A stretch of 64,000 nucleotides of DNA, taken from the NCBI GenBank assembly GCA_025526935.1, contig JAHLKD010000006.1, positions 62,001 through 126,000 of the forward strand, given 5' to 3'. This DNA is from Cladochytrium replicatum (lineage: Eukaryota > Chytridiomycota > Chytridiomycetes > Cladochytriales > Cladochytriaceae). The translations under genes were made by a program, and so were the position numbers. How positions within the stretch are numbered: position 1 is the first letter of the stretch; the number at the start of each line of letters is the position of its first letter. The notes under the pieces were generated by a model. That model was not told the DNA's origin and did no database searches. It saw nothing but the letters and a program-made list of their open reading frames with translations. Of the stretch, positions 1 to 11,992 are shown in pieces.

Positions 1-850
1 AATCGAAGCCTTTCCAAAGCTATGAACATTTCCTAACGAAAGAACGAAAGGGCTCACAAACAAAGCTGGTCCATGTACTAGTACCACCTTCTGAAACACC
101 TCTCTCAACTCCGGTGATACCCAGGCTTCGTCTCGACCTGATCGATTGCATCGACATGCCATGGTATTCCCTTTCGGACCTTCGGAGAAGTGCCACACAC
201 GAACGAGCTCAGCGGTTTCATTCACAGTCAACCTCAACGAATCGATATAATGTTCGCCCCGTGGCTAAGCTCCGTATTGAGAAGCACCAATGTACCTGGA
301 AGGAACGACGCATTTGACTGCAGACCTTCCCTTTGCGACATCCATATAGTAGAAGACTTTGTTTTAAGCTTCGTTTCGGTAAAAGAAATCCAAAGTCCAT
401 TCTTTGCGGAGGCGGTGGACGGCTTGGATGATGTAGAATTGGCCGTTGACAAAGGTTGGTCAAGCCAGTATGCTCGCTGCATGGTGACGAGATCGGTTAG
501 TTCCAACAGTGCAACTTAGTGAAGTTATGAACTCACGGAAGTATGAGTAATCGAACATCCAGTCCAGATCCAAGACCACCCCATCAGAATCCATATAAAT
601 GATCCGCTCGTTTTGAATTTGGTTGAAGTCCAAAATGAATTCCTACATTCCTCATTTTCAGTTCACCAGAATTTTGGTCATGGAATGCTTTCAGTTTTTC
701 TGGAACGGTCCTTTGGCCTGATTTTCGATAATTCAACATCGATGACTTCCATCCCAATCTATCGGTGCCAGACCAACGTGCGAACGACCATCGCCGCAAA
801 ATCAATGACCTCAGGTCAGAACCCCGCCAGATTACGCCGTGCATGCATAT
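1..850 (-). pseudogene. degraded GT8-like glycosyltransferase (glycogenin/galactinol synthase type)
   Basis: On the minus strand a hydrophobic stretch ending in the DxD-type motif YMDSDGVVLDLDWMFD lies at about 600-555. It is followed by YFRE and a possible 60-bp intron (GTGAGT...CAG). This is the hallmark of fungal GT8 enzymes, which bind a nucleotide sugar and Mn2+ through DxD. Downstream pieces in one frame (FVNGQFYI, RYIGASQYG, VRVWHFSEGPKG) read toward position 1. They are broken by TGA, TAA and TAG codons, and the part upstream of DxD sits in a different frame. The left end runs off the window. The DxD segment is seen directly, family membership is inferred from it, and decay is inferred from the stops and frame changes. 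Unrecognised introns could explain some but probably not all of these breaks. Confidence 0.5.
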
Positions 851-1488
851 TGGTCATTTGTAAAAAGCAACCGTAAGCCAGATTCCTTGAGTTTGCCGAA
901 TGTCGCAGTTGAACAAAAGTCGGCACCGTTGTGATCACCAAATTTTATATGAGCCACCTTCCATTCGAAATATTTTCATACAAACAAGTTTCTATACGAT
1001 CGATTAATTTCTTCTTCGTGACTGAACCCAAAAAAATTAGGACGACTTGCATGCCATGTACCATTGTGTAACATTTAATCGGTCACCAAATATGTTCTTT
1101 GTGCCATCCACGGGGTTGACACCGCATGATGAGGTTTTGATTATGTAAATATCTCGCCAACCAGAAAATGCACTATTTGGACGAAATCACAGATATTTAC
1201 CATCCACTCCTCTCTAATCTCACGTTCAACTTTTGAAGAAACGTTCTTGACAGCATCCTCTTGCAGAAGGTATATACAAAGATCATGAACAATCCTGCCT
1301 CTTTTTGATCTTTAATTCCTCAGCGAGCGTTGAACTGCCAAGAAGAAACGCAAGCGACTTTTTCATCCAAACACAGTTCCCTTCAGAATTAAGAGATCAC
1401 TGCAGATCAACACTGCACTATCCAAGAACCATCTGAATAGCCAAGCTCACACAGCAGCGCCAACTCAAGCGACACCTAGAATTATAAG
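851..1488. other. non-coding stretch
   Basis: No open frame with coding character was recognised here. It is AT-rich in its middle part and has no clear repeat. Confidence 0.5.
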
Positions 1489-2600
1489 ATGACTCGCACA
1501 GTTCAGAATCATTTGAAGCCCGTCACCTTTGCGTCTATCTCCAAACAAGCGAAGTTGACCAAGGTATTTCATAAACATAGTTGTGTTTATTTAGAATGCT
1601 TTGACCCTTTTCCCCATTATTATAACTTCTGTCTGTACTGGAGTGATTTCGACACTTTCTGCCGATGTTCAGGAGATGCTGACACTCACGGGCGCCAAAC
1701 CAAAGCAATTCATTACTTGATCAACGAACGACCGTGATAATGTCAGATCTGTGAGATACGCCAAAGATATTTTGGGCCAAAGCAACACTAATACGCAATC
1801 CGTCGCAAGCTATGTCACCCCAGTTAACTGGAACCCGTCGGTCGAGCAACTTAAAAAGCTGGCAACGCGTTGCGGATCTCAAGGTCAAGCTCAAAGGATC
1901 CAAAACGGCAAAACCAAAGCTATCGCTGATTTGTTTGCCTGTCGCCCGCATTCGGTATAAGTCTATTACAACCAGATCATAGTGCCAGTGCTGAATGTCA
2001 ATTCTTGAGAACAATCTGGTGACTGTTGGAGAATACAAAGTTCCGAAGCTGTTTGTAGACTTTCTCAGGACCACTCCTCCCACTCTCGTTCATCTCGCCC
2101 AAAGAAAGCATTGAAGTGAGTTACTATGCTCTCTATTATTCAATCCTAACAGGTATCCTTCATCAGATTTCCAAGCAGAAAGTGTTGGGCAATCATTCAA
2201 GATGCATCCTGTCACTCAAGAGGCAACTTCAAGTGATAAATCGCGCTCCACGAGCCGATCCGCCGTCTGTATCTCCACTTCAAAGGCTTTGGACGGCATC
2301 TTTTCGGAGTCTGCTTTTTGTCACCGAGCAAATCCAAACGTCCGTCCACTCAATCCTTCCTGCTGTAAGCCAAAAGGTTACCTTCCACATGCTCAGCTAA
2401 ACAGGGCACTTTTAAAAAGGAGAAGGGCTTATGTAAACCTACCCCAGAGCAAACTCCAATGAGCATAATTAATAGCCCGCAGCCTTTCATCGCCGCACCA
2501 AACATGGATCATCATGGTTGTGCCTATCCCCAGCCTCTCTGCTGGCCCTCTAACTTGATTACCAACGATCACATGGCGGATCCAATTTCTTCATGTGAGT
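1489..2600 (+). pseudogene. possible decayed Ydc2/CCE1-like mitochondrial Holliday-junction resolvase
   Basis: Fragments in the expected order resemble Ydc2/CCE1. First comes an N-terminal SAP-like piece with VEQLKKLATRCG around 1842-1880, preceded by a start ATG at 1489 and a plausible intron at about 1563-1671. Next is a segment like the LF..L....P...L..R block (LFVDFLRTTPPTLVHLAQRK) at about 2050-2112. Then come pieces near 2350-2440 and NDHMADPIS near 2562-2585, which matches the conserved DDxADS acidic site region. These enzymes cleave four-way junctions in mitochondrial DNA. The pieces lie in different frames with in-frame TGA/TAA codons, and the catalytic N-terminal IDxG motif was not found. 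Each match is weak on its own; the collinear order is the main support. Confidence 0.35.
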
Positions 2601-3577
2601 GAGCAGAGTTGCTTTTGAATTGCAGTATGTTTTCTTATCAAGCTCGTATAGGCCTCTCCGGCGTTTCCGCAATCGTGGGCCCTCACTCTGAGAATTGCCC
2701 GCACAGATACCATCTGTTGAGCCAGTACGGGCAAGCCGTCTATCTTGTGAGTTCTGCAGGAATAAATCTTTCCTACGCAATGCTAACCTTCGAACTTATT
2801 GGTATCCGTGTCCACCTTCCGACCTTCCTTCTGCCACTCTCCTGACAAATGGCCGATGGAAGCTTTGTCAAGCGGATGAATGGATGGAATGACGGTTTTG
2901 CGATCATACATCCTGGAGGACTGTGGCGGCTCGAACCGTTAAATAATACCAGCTTTACACACCTTGCGTCGGAGTGGTTCATCTCACACTGCGATGATTT
3001 CTTGTTTCAGCAATCGATTTGGAGCATTCCTAAACTTTCTGTTGACATCCAGTCCCTTTCTCCCGTCTTTATTCCTCATTAATGAAATAGTCGCGCTCTC
3101 CTATCCAACTCAGCAGGAAGTCGACTACCAATGACGAATCCGCCTCCCAGACATTGGTGTGTTTTCATGTGATGATGTGATTGTCCGAGTCGTCCTGTTT
3201 AAATTTTTGAAAGCACAAATGGTACCTCCGTCGATCCAGCACAGAAGAGGCACAAGACGTTGTGATTCATCGGCTGTGGGAAACGTCGTTGACAGAGTGG
3301 AAGATTATACTAGTTTCGTTCGTAGTTCACAAGAAGAGTCAGAATCGCTCGCACAGGGTCAAAACCTCTGAAATTGATAGACCTGTTTTAGTCTTCACAA
3401 GCCAGATGTTGGGTCAAGGAACCGCTTAAAACATCCAACCTGGAAAAAAGCGATTTACTGCCATCTAAAAGAAGCCGCATGTTCCCTGCAAGCCTTGTTA
3501 GTATAATAAGATGAGGTTCAAGAATATAGACTTTGCTGGAGAGTTTTAAATCAAATTCAATACGCTCCCGCATCTAT
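2601..3577. other. intergenic stretch without recognised gene
   Basis: Only short unrelated open frames on both strands; no domain, repeat or RNA gene recognised. The right end is the 3' flank of the minus-strand UTP14 gene. Confidence 0.5.
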
Positions 3578-6500
3578 TCATTGATTCGCTTTTCTTCTCT
3601 TTGAGTTCGTTTGCTCCTTTCCAGACAATGAAGATCCTCCTTTCCCACCACCTCCCGCTTTCCTCTTCCCACCCGCACCGCCACTCATTCCCCTCTTCCT
3701 CTCTCCCGACGCCGCCATCGACGGATCATACTTTAATGGGTGAATCACAACACCCATACGCGTTGCTACTCGGGGCTTGATCGCGCTCTCGTGTGTTCTG
3801 AGCGTCGTCCATTCTTTACCCATAGGTCGTTTCAGCACCGCTTCGTACTGCTGCCGAGTCTCGAATGTCGGTGGGACGTCGGGGAGCAAGTACTTTGCGA
3901 CTTTGCGGATGCGTTTCTCGTTGATGATGACGTGTTGGAGATGCGAGTCTTTGCGTTCGGAGGCGGCGACGCCTGCGAGGCCTGGTTCGGTAACGACAAC
4001 TTTGTTGACTTTGGCTTTCAGGCCAGCGCCCGCCCAGGAACCCTACACGGCATCTCAGAATAAAATTAAAGTGAAATAAGTTTTTTCACTCACCCATCCA
4101 GGCATAGTCAGGTCCACTTCCCTAGGTGCGTCTTCCTCGATCACCCTCTGCTTCTCTTCTTGGAAGTCCTATTGAACTCAGATCAGATAACCGAAAATGC
4201 ACCCCTGCTGTATTACGGTACCTTTGCAACTTCGTCATTCGCAAACGCGAGTTGCATCACCTCCCTCCGGCTTAACCTCTTGCCAACGTCATCAACATGC
4301 ATCATACACCCGCCATCCTCGATTCCATCGTCGGCATCGCTATCAATCTCATCCCTCCTAATTTTCAGTGCTTCCGAAGGAGTGGAGGTTTTGACAGGTT
4401 GAGTTTTCTGTGGTGGTGGATCTGGCTTGCGGGCTGTCTTGTTCAAAGCCCCAAGTCCGTTGACTGAAACCAACACATCCCGTGCACTTGTATCTTCATC
4501 GTCATCCTGGTCGTCTTGCGCAGCTGCAGTTGCCTTGGAAAGTTTTGCGACAGATTTGGCTTCCCGAGATGCGTTCTTCTTCTTGCTATCGGTTCCTCCT
4601 GAGTTGAACGAGCGCGCGGACTTGGAGGATGTGGAAACAAGCCAAGGGTTTTCCTCCTCTTCCTCATCCGCAATCTCATCGTCGATTTGCGACACGGGCT
4701 TCTCAACGGTCTTTTTCGACCCGGACTCGGCATTTGGTTCCTTCTTTTTGCCAGCTTCTTTAGTCTGCTTTTGAGCTTCAGGCGCAGGAAATAAAACAAT
4801 CGGGGAAGCTGTTGCATTCTCAGCATTCGTTGTGGTAGATTCACCAGCGAATCGAACTGCTATAGTCACTCCATTCTTCTTACTGGTCGCCTTCTCATTC
4901 GTTGCTATTGATCCAGTGCGAAGAGTTACAGGTGCTACAGGTTTTAGATCGGCTACTGGAATGATTTGGTACATATCAGCATATCAGCGAACTGGATCGT
5001 TTTGCGCTGCCAAGATCTTACCGGGGAGTGCTGGAACTTCAAAGAATGGCTTCTGTTCAATCACAGGCATTGTGGCCGCCTTCTTCCCGATATCAAGTCC
5101 CATGTCGATGGAAATCGGCGCGGAAACTCTCAAGCCATGCGCCATGTCCATCATCGACATGCTCTCACTCAATTTCGCTTCCGCACGTTCAGAAGCCGCG
5201 ATTTGTGCCTTCGACTCCAACTTTAAAGGTCCAGCGGTCTACAAAATATCAAACTATAAGAGATTTCCCCTCCAATTCGCTATAAACCCCAAATTCACCT
5301 GTTCATCTGGTCCAAATCTCATTCTCAAAGATCCACTCGCACTTTTCTTTGCCTCCTTCTCGCCCCCAACCTCCTCATCCTCCACCATCTCGTCCCTCCA
5401 ATCCCCTTCCTCCAAACTCTTCCGCACATTCCCAACAGCCTCGATCGCGCTCTGTCGCTCCTTATTCACGTTCCTCTGCATAAACTTCATCGCCATAACG
5501 CCTTTCTTCTTCCCGCCGACCTCGGCTTCGTCCTCCCGCATCGAAGCCTCGAGCGTTTCGAGCCCACGCATGGCTGCAGCGCGTGGGTCGTCTTCGTCGT
5601 TGTCGGAGAAGGCGGCGTCGGAGTCGTCGGAATCGGAGAGGCCCTGGATCTTGCGTTTGAGTTTCTCGTGGAGCTGGAGTTGCTCTGCAATGGCTCGTTG
5701 GGTCTGTAGAGCCAAGGACAGTGAGGAGGCTGATATGTAAAATAATTTTAAGATATACCTCTGGATCTTGGCCCTTGTGTGCCAATAGTTGCTTAGCCCA
5801 TTTGCCGCGGTTCTTGTGCCGAAGACTCATGCGTTCCTACATCATCGATCACGTTGAAATAAATTATCAATCGTTGAATTTAGCTCACCTCTGCTCGACT
5901 TCGCTCCATCTTCAATAACTTGCTCTTTGCTTCCTCGGGATCCAACTCATTGAGCTCCTCAAGCGTCAGCTCCTCACCCTTCAACTGCCTCTCCTTGTCC
6001 CTCCGCCTGATTTTGCGGTATGTTTTGCTCTTAATCTTTGCCATTTGCTTGAGTTTTTGCTCCTCGTAGAACAATAGACTGCGCATCTTTGCAAGCTCAC
6101 GTTGGCGAGCGAGGACCTGATAAAACAGTCAAAATCAAGAAGAGAATATTATCTCACTTCAGATCGTACCTCCTCCTTAGAAACTTTGTTTAGCTTCAGA
6201 GACTCTTCTTTTCTCTGGTCCTTTTCGTTGAGTCCGGAGCTCTCAAGCGCCTGGTGGATTTCACGCTCAAAATCCGTTTCCGGCTGGAACAAAAAATAAT
6301 CAGTGAGCCTAATCGACTACTGATTGCTCTGCTTACCTTGAAACTCTGGACCAGGTTCGATGTCATTGTTACCGGTTGGTGTTGAGCCGTTTCCTGAAAC
6401 TCCAAAACGTCCGCCTCTCGATTCTTCTTCACGATCGGCTGCCACTTTGTCACCTCCTTCTTTGCAATTTCAAACGCCGCATTTCGGTCCATCTTCCTCT

Positions 6501-7515
6501 GGAGCATCGTGGGCAGCGGCGCAGAGACTTTCTGTGCGCCCTTGTTATCCTCAAGATCCTCGAGTTTTGCGAGCTGTTTTCGAAGATCAGAGAAATCGTC
6601 CGCGTCTCCCACTGCGGCAACGAGAGAGGAAAGGTCCAGTTTTTTGCCTGTGCTTGCCGATCGGTGAGTTGAGACGTTGAACTCGGAGAGGTCAGCGCCT
6701 TCAGTGCGTTCAGCAACGGTTGTAGAGTTGGAATTTACGCCTCCACGGCGATGTTTTGCGATCAATGATTCGACGAAACTGGAGAGCTTTGTTATGTCCT
6801 CTTCTTCATCGTCATCTTCGTCGCTACCGTCTTCACTGTCCCCGTCATCTCCATCATCTTCCTCATCGTCTTCGTCGAAGCCATCGTCACCGTCATCGTC
6901 ATCGTCAGCCGTAGGAAGAAGTGCAGACACGTCCAGCTTTGGTTTGGAAGCGGTAGCACCACGTGTCTGAGCGCTTGATCCCGATGGCTTCGCAGACGGC
7001 TTCGAAGGCCCCAACAGCTCTGACAAGTCCATCATGTCTTCATCATCCTCTTCTTCGTTCGCTTCGTCCTCATCCTCGCTCTCTTTCCCCACGCGAGCTC
7101 CACTCCCTCCACTCTTTCCTTCAAAGAACTGACCGTACTTCTTTTCATCTTCTGAGTCAAACGCATTGTCTTCCGAAATCTCCTCGTCCTCGTCGCCGTC
7201 GCCAAACGCTTTTGCCGTAGGATCCATTTCGTTCGCCATCTCTTCGAGATCCCTGTCAAACTTTGAGCCTCTTTTGTTGTTGATTTTGCGCTCATTATCG
7301 GATTCGGATGCCTCGTACACGTCTGTTGCGACCTGCTTTCCATCTCGCTTCGAGTCCCGTTGTTTTCTTCTTGCTCGTGCGAAATCACGAGCGGTTTTGA
7401 GCGGGCGTGATGCATTCGAGTTCGAAGTGTTGTTGTGCTCCTTTTGTGCGGTGTTTACCGTCCGTTTCTCCGGCGCATTTCCTAATTTTCTAGTTACATT
7501 TTTTTGGTTTTTCAT
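3578..7515 (-). CDS. UTP14: UTP14, U3 snoR-associated SSU processome protein
   Basis: Nine exons on the minus strand: 7515-6337, 6283-6170, 6116-5889, 5836-5759, 5703-5299, 5238-5022, 4955-4222, 4168-4094, 4042-3578. All have GT-AG introns of 50-66 bp and all phases close, giving about 1164 aa. Utp14 is a nucleolar component of the U3 small-subunit processome, which releases and activates the helicase Dhr1 during 18S maturation. Family marks visible are the N-terminal DVYEA block, a long acidic D/E-rich region (about residues 110-300), the central MSLRHKNRGKWAK block, the ENPWLV motif, and the C-terminal PGWGSWAG motif (the first intron of that motif splits it at MPGW/GSWAG). The tail ends in a Gly/Lys-rich basic stretch, as expected for an RNA-binding nucleolar protein. 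The start ATG at 7515 is the first in frame that does not run into the divergent gene. Identification is firm. Confidence 0.95.
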
Positions 7516-7542
7516 TTTGAAAAAGTGACAGGTCTTGGTCAC
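7516..7542. promoter_or_regulatory. 27-bp divergent intergenic region UTP14 / PER1
   Basis: The start codons of the minus-strand UTP14 (7515) and the plus-strand PER1 (first in-frame ATG 7543) are 27 bp apart. PER1 could instead start at the ATG at 7558 or 7564, which widens the gap to at most 48 bp. Both 5' UTRs and core promoters must therefore overlap each other or the neighbouring coding sequence. No TATA box is visible. Confidence 0.6.
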
Positions 7543-8565
7543 ATGTGTGGCTCTCACATGCGGATGAATTGTTCCAACCACCAAGTGATCGCACGTCCAC
7601 CGATTCCCACTCTGGTGCTGCTGGTGCTCGCTGTGACGGTGTCGCACGTATGCGCATCCGCTGGGGACCGCGACACTTTGTTTATCCAATGCCTTTCGAA
7701 ATGTAAACGATCAGAGTGCACTGGGCCACAGTCGACACGACCATCGTCCAACCCTCTTCCCCTCGCTCTCCGATTGACAATTTGGAGCTGCCCAGGTGAT
7801 TGCGCTTACACCTGCATGCACTCAATCACCGACATGCGAGCTGCCCACGGTGAGGAGATCGTGCAGTACTACGGCAAGTGGCCATTCATTCGCCTGTGGG
7901 GTATTCAAGAACCCGCCTCCGTTGCATTCTCGATTGGGAACTTCATTGTTCACCGTGCGGGGTTTTTGGCGGTCCGACGGCGGATCCCACAGCGATACGA
8001 GTTGCTCGGTTGGAGCGTCGCAATACCTTGGTTCGCGATGAACGCTTGGGTGTGGTCGACGGTGTTCCATACGCGGGATAAGCTATGGACGGAAAAAGCC
8101 GACTACTTTTCTGCGATATTGTACATATTGTACCTCGCTTGCTTTGCCATCGTTCGACTATTCCACCTGAATCGAAACCTGGTGGGCGTGATTGTGGTTG
8201 CAGTGGTAGCGGGCCTCTTTTACACCGCCCACGTCACTTACTTGACTGTTTTTCCTTTTGATTACACATATAACATGATTGCGGGAGTTGTGATCGGTGT
8301 GAGCTCAAATCTTCTCTGGGTCGGATGGGCGGTCGTAAACTGGCGAAAACGACCATACGCGTGGAAAATTCTGGCGACAACACTGGGCCTGTCGCTGGCC
8401 ATGGCACTTGAATTACTGGATTTTCCACCGCTGTGGGGAACATTCGACGCTCATTCAATGTGGCATGCCGCTACCATTCCTCTCACGGTCTTGTTTTATC
8501 GCTTCTTGATCGATGACGCTGTTTATGAGCATCGGCTGATAAAAGGAAAGATGACCATAAGATGA
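7543..8565 (+). CDS. PER1: PER1/PGAP3-like GPI-anchor lipid remodelling protein
   Basis: Intronless, 340 aa from the ATG at 7543. Per1/PGAP3 is an ER/Golgi membrane enzyme that removes the unsaturated sn-2 acyl chain of GPI anchors. The sequence shows an N-terminal signal peptide (hydrophobic PTLVLLVLAVTV), then a Cys-rich lumenal domain beginning GDRDTLFIQCLSKC and WSCPGDCAYTCMH. Several membrane segments follow, with the family motif WSTVFHTRD..TEKADYFSA in the middle and HSMWHA near the C-terminus. These contain the conserved His and Asp residues of the CREST superfamily. An open frame extends upstream to 7504 but starts at TTG. ATGs at 7558 and 7564 would also leave an intact signal peptide. 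Identification is firm; the exact start is not. Confidence 0.92.
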   Translation: MCGSHMRMNCSNHQVIARPPIPTLVLLVLAVTVSHVCASAGDRDTLFIQCLSKCKRSECTGPQSTRPSSNPLPLALRLTIWSCPGDCAYTCMHSITDMRAAHGEEIVQYYGKWPFIRLWGIQEPASVAFSIGNFIVHRAGFLAVRRRIPQRYELLGWSVAIPWFAMNAWVWSTVFHTRDKLWTEKADYFSAILYILYLACFAIVRLFHLNRNLVGVIVVAVVAGLFYTAHVTYLTVFPFDYTYNMIAGVVIGVSSNLLWVGWAVVNWRKRPYAWKILATTLGLSLAMALELLDFPPLWGTFDAHSMWHAATIPLTVLFYRFLIDDAVYEHRLIKGKMTIR

Positions 8566-8720
8566 TTCATCCTACCATAAAATCCTTCAAAATGCAGTGT
8601 AAATATGTCCTTTCAGGGTGCTAATTTGTTTGCTTTTTCCTAAAAATTCAGGTAAACACTTTATACTGAGTGATGATTGGTGATTCTGCTTTGTTGTGCT
8701 TCATCTCCTGCAACTCGATG
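8566..8720. other. 3' flank of PER1
   Basis: AT-rich 3' region directly after the PER1 stop. No canonical AATAAA was singled out. Confidence 0.4.
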
Positions 8721-8731
8721 CTACTTCTATC

Positions 8732-9111
8732 ATGGACACAGTTCCCAATTTATATTGGTGGGATGAAACCCTGTGCCCGCATAACTGCAGGCAATGGGAT
8801 GTCTTCGAAGACACAGAGTTTTGATCTGATAGCCATCAATTCCCTCAGAAAACTTCCTGATGAATAACGGGGGTCTCACTCCATGCACCTCAAACAGCCA
8901 TCTCCACCCAACTGATGAGGATCAGACTAATGGCTTTGGGTATGAAACTTCCGTGGACATATGGCATTCCGAGTATACCGACTTGATTGCACACGCAAGT
9001 GGTGGGCCAAGCGCTGACTTGGCTGAATCATTCGGGTCCGCAAACACTGACCCGGACATGGAAGAATATTACATTATGAAGGACGACCAGCAGTGGGAAT
9101 GGCGACAGTAG
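8732..9111 (+). pseudogene. degenerate relative of the 10730 gene N-terminus, plus short ORF
   Basis: An ATG at 8732 opens a 30-codon frame whose protein (WWDETLC..NCRQWDVFED) lines up with the N-terminus of the gene at 10730 (VWDDAWC..DQSKWDAFED): W, D, C, W, FED are shared at the same spacing. The frame stops at TGA instead of meeting the splice donor found in the 10730 gene. A following acidic ORF (8860-9111, rich in D/E/S/T, with QQWEW near its end) could be a further exon or unrelated. The product is unknown. I infer an old local duplication followed by decay. Confidence 0.4.
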
Positions 9112-10729
9112 TTCAAAAGCCGAGAAGCCTTCCCATTCTCACACCAAACTACACAGTACTTTACCGCTCAACAGTGCACCATCTACGCAACGATTTCTCT
9201 GACCGTATAGTTTCAAATCCACCGACAACTGGGCTGATCTCTTCAACCTTCCCTAAAAGTGGAGGTCCACGAAAGTATTGAGGCTGAATATTCCGATAGG
9301 GACGCAACTCGGAGTGAAGATTTCGCTGGAATGGCGACTGCGACTTATGTGCGGAGAAGACCTGCAAACTTCCACTCTCAGCTTCACTGCATATTCCTGA
9401 ATCAGCTTGCTTCCTTCTCCGGGTACCCATCACCATCCACGTTGGCAGCTGAAAGCCTGCCTTCGGCTGATCTACTGCCACAAAATCCTCTTCAGACAGT
9501 TTCACTGGATACCGTCCCATCAGTCCCAACAAATCCCTAAGCAGCGCACAAACCGTGGAAACAGACCGAATTGCTCACCGAAGTCTCGGTGACTTCCGGG
9601 GCGGTAATAAGCCAAGGCTGGAGAAAGGCAAAATCTATACTATTCTTGAAATTGAAAGCAGAACGCAATCAAAACCAGCAAACAAGACGGGATAATGCGT
9701 AAACCGGCGCTCCGGAAGTGGAATGTTAGACCTCACACTTCGAAACTTTTCATCCTTTACATTAACGACAAAAAAAGCATATTTTCAAATTTATGGAGTT
9801 TTGGATTCTTGAATTCTTAAGTGTGTTATCTCGGAGATATGGATTAAGTCAATCCACTGTGGGAGGCAATTGATAGGAAAGCGGCTCTCTTAAAGAAGGT
9901 ATTTGTCTATATTGAAACTTTATTTTAATGCATCTTCTTGACAAATTATATCTGTACAACGTTAGGATGCTCATATTTGCTGAGATGTTAATACCAGCAT
10001 TCCAAAGTTGGATGCGTCAAAACCGAAAGCGACTGAGTTCTTCCGTACGCACATTTCGATTTCGTCACGTGCCGAGAGATTGAAAAGAGATTGAATACTG
10101 ACCAAGACTAAACTCCAGGCCTCACAATCAATCAGTGACGCTGAAAATTTCAGTGGCAGGTGGATTCTATTCTGAAATGATGTAAATCAAAACGCCAAGA
10201 TGACGACGATTCTGAATTGTTCATTACTTCCAGTGCACTTCCAGTATTGTTACATCTCTAGAAAGAACATAGAGAAACCAGATTCGCCGTTCAGAAACTA
10301 CAACCGCCATAAGGCTATCACCTCATCCACGGTTAGAATTCTTGCATCTACTTTTCGTTTTTCAGGCTTGACGAGCCGTTTTAGGCGAACTCGCCACCAC
10401 CACAACTCAGACACTGCAGATTGTAACCAAACTCCGACCAAAGGCTTGAAGCCACGTCAACATGCCGCCCATAGGTCATCACAATCTTCTGTGTAACAAT
10501 TTGAGCTCATTACCACTGAGCGGAAAATTTCTCTGTTAGAATATAATTGTTAAATGCTATGAGATTTAATCTGTTGAATTGAGTAATAAACATAAACATT
10601 TGATCCATGATAGGGGCTTGTTGATTCTCCTGTTCCAGCTTGTTTTGCCCCGTTTCGCAAGAACGAAAAGTCTGGATAAATCAAGCCGATACCGGTTGTC
10701 CGGCACAAAAGAAGCATCCTCACATTACA
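9112..10729. other. gene-poor stretch with unassigned ORFs
   Basis: ORFs on both strands at 9161-9540 overlap each other and neither is recognised. From 9600 to 10730 the sequence is AT-rich and shows no gene. Confidence 0.4.
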
Positions 10730-11917
10730 ATGGACAATCCAAACGGATACTCATATGTTTGGGATGATGCTTGGTGCTCCCGGGATCAGAGTAAATGGGA
10801 CGCCTTCGAAGATTTTTTAGGTAAGCAATTAGCTTCAAGTCAAACATGATCTCATGATTGCGGCCTATAGAGAGTATTCTCGCTGAATCGAGCTCCTCCA
10901 CTAACAGTCTCGAGTTGAGGTCGCCGAGCACGTGTCTCGCCCGTTCTGTTGGAGATCAGACGATTTCCGGCTGGGAACATCTCAACCTGCCTGATCAAAC
11001 TCGCTCGGAGGATTCAAGAGTCCTGGACAAGCTTGTGGCCGCAGCTAATGTAATTGCAGAATTCACCAGCGGGGTCAATTCGCCCGGCGGTGAAGCTACA
11101 ATCAGCCCGGATTCCAAGGATACTCTTATCATTGGCGACAACGACGTCGCCATGCATACTACATCCGCCATCCAAGAACCAACAACGCAGGAAATGCCAC
11201 CCTCCCCAGAGAATTCCATCCATTTCCAGCAGTTTCGTTTCTCTAGAAGATGAGAGGAGCACTTCAAGCTCGATAACCACAGAAGCGGAGCGCAACGGCG
11301 CTCCTCCGACATCCAAGTCTTTTCTGCTGCACCACGCTATGAAGGAAAAGGAATTGATCGCCTTCCACAAGGAGCTTCAAATCGACATTGACTCAGACTC
11401 TCTCGCGAGTATCATCTTAGAAATGTGGAAGAACGAGTCTCAGAAGGTCAAAGCTCGCTATTCGGCAGAGTTGAGAAAGCAAACTCGCATCGTCGCAGCA
11501 AAAGCACTCGAAGGCAAGACCTCGCCAGGGAAATTCGTGCAAGAATTTCAAAGTTTATCGTCGTCTGTTTCTACGGGAGTAGAGACAGTTGACAACTGTA
11601 AGACAACTTCACACGGCGCAACGGTGAGCTCACCACCATCTGCTCATCCTTATACCGGGTCTGGCAGCGCAACAATCTTGAACCCTGCTACCTATTCAGC
11701 TGTCAACAATCCTGTGCCCGTGCAGCCGTTCCATCCGAGTGTATATCCGGTACCGCATACTCATCACCAGAATCAAATTCCACAACCGTTCCAGTATCAT
11801 GGTCAACAGCTCCAATTCTTCAATCCATATGTAGCGAGCACAACGTATGTTCACTATCCTATGCATCCTATACCCTGGGACATCCAAGAAGGGTTCCTTT
11901 TTACCAGGGCAAGTTAA
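10730..11917 (+). CDS. HMG-box-like putative transcription factor (structure uncertain)
   Basis: Exon 1 (10730-10820) ends at GTAAGC. A 50-bp intron leads to 10871, after which an acidic Ser-rich frame runs to a TGA at 11253. A second, overlapping frame continues to 11917 and carries an HMG-box-like domain at about 11318-11510. Its helix-2/3 signature is SLASIILEMWKNESQKVKARY, close to the pattern I..I.GEMWRNE...K..Y of MATA-type HMG boxes. The remainder is rich in Pro, Gln, His and Tyr. Joining the two frames needs an intron between about 11050 and 11230 that I could not place with a good donor, or else a frameshift. HMG boxes bend DNA; this protein may be a transcription factor, possibly related to mating-type HMG proteins. 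Domain call moderate, gene structure weak. Confidence 0.5.
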
Positions 11918-11992
11918 CCCACTGTGCCCAACCAGTTCTACCAGCCGACTTACTCTCCCGATCTGGCTGGACACTTTAGCTTGCATTATTAG

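Noticed and set aside
3740-4079. Plus-strand ORFs opposite UTP14
   Set aside because: They are shadows of the minus-strand UTP14 exons, whose family motifs and splice phases are clear.
7504-7542. Upstream extension of PER1 to 7504
   Set aside because: That start is TTG and would overlap the UTP14 start codon; an ATG at 7543 keeps the signal peptide.
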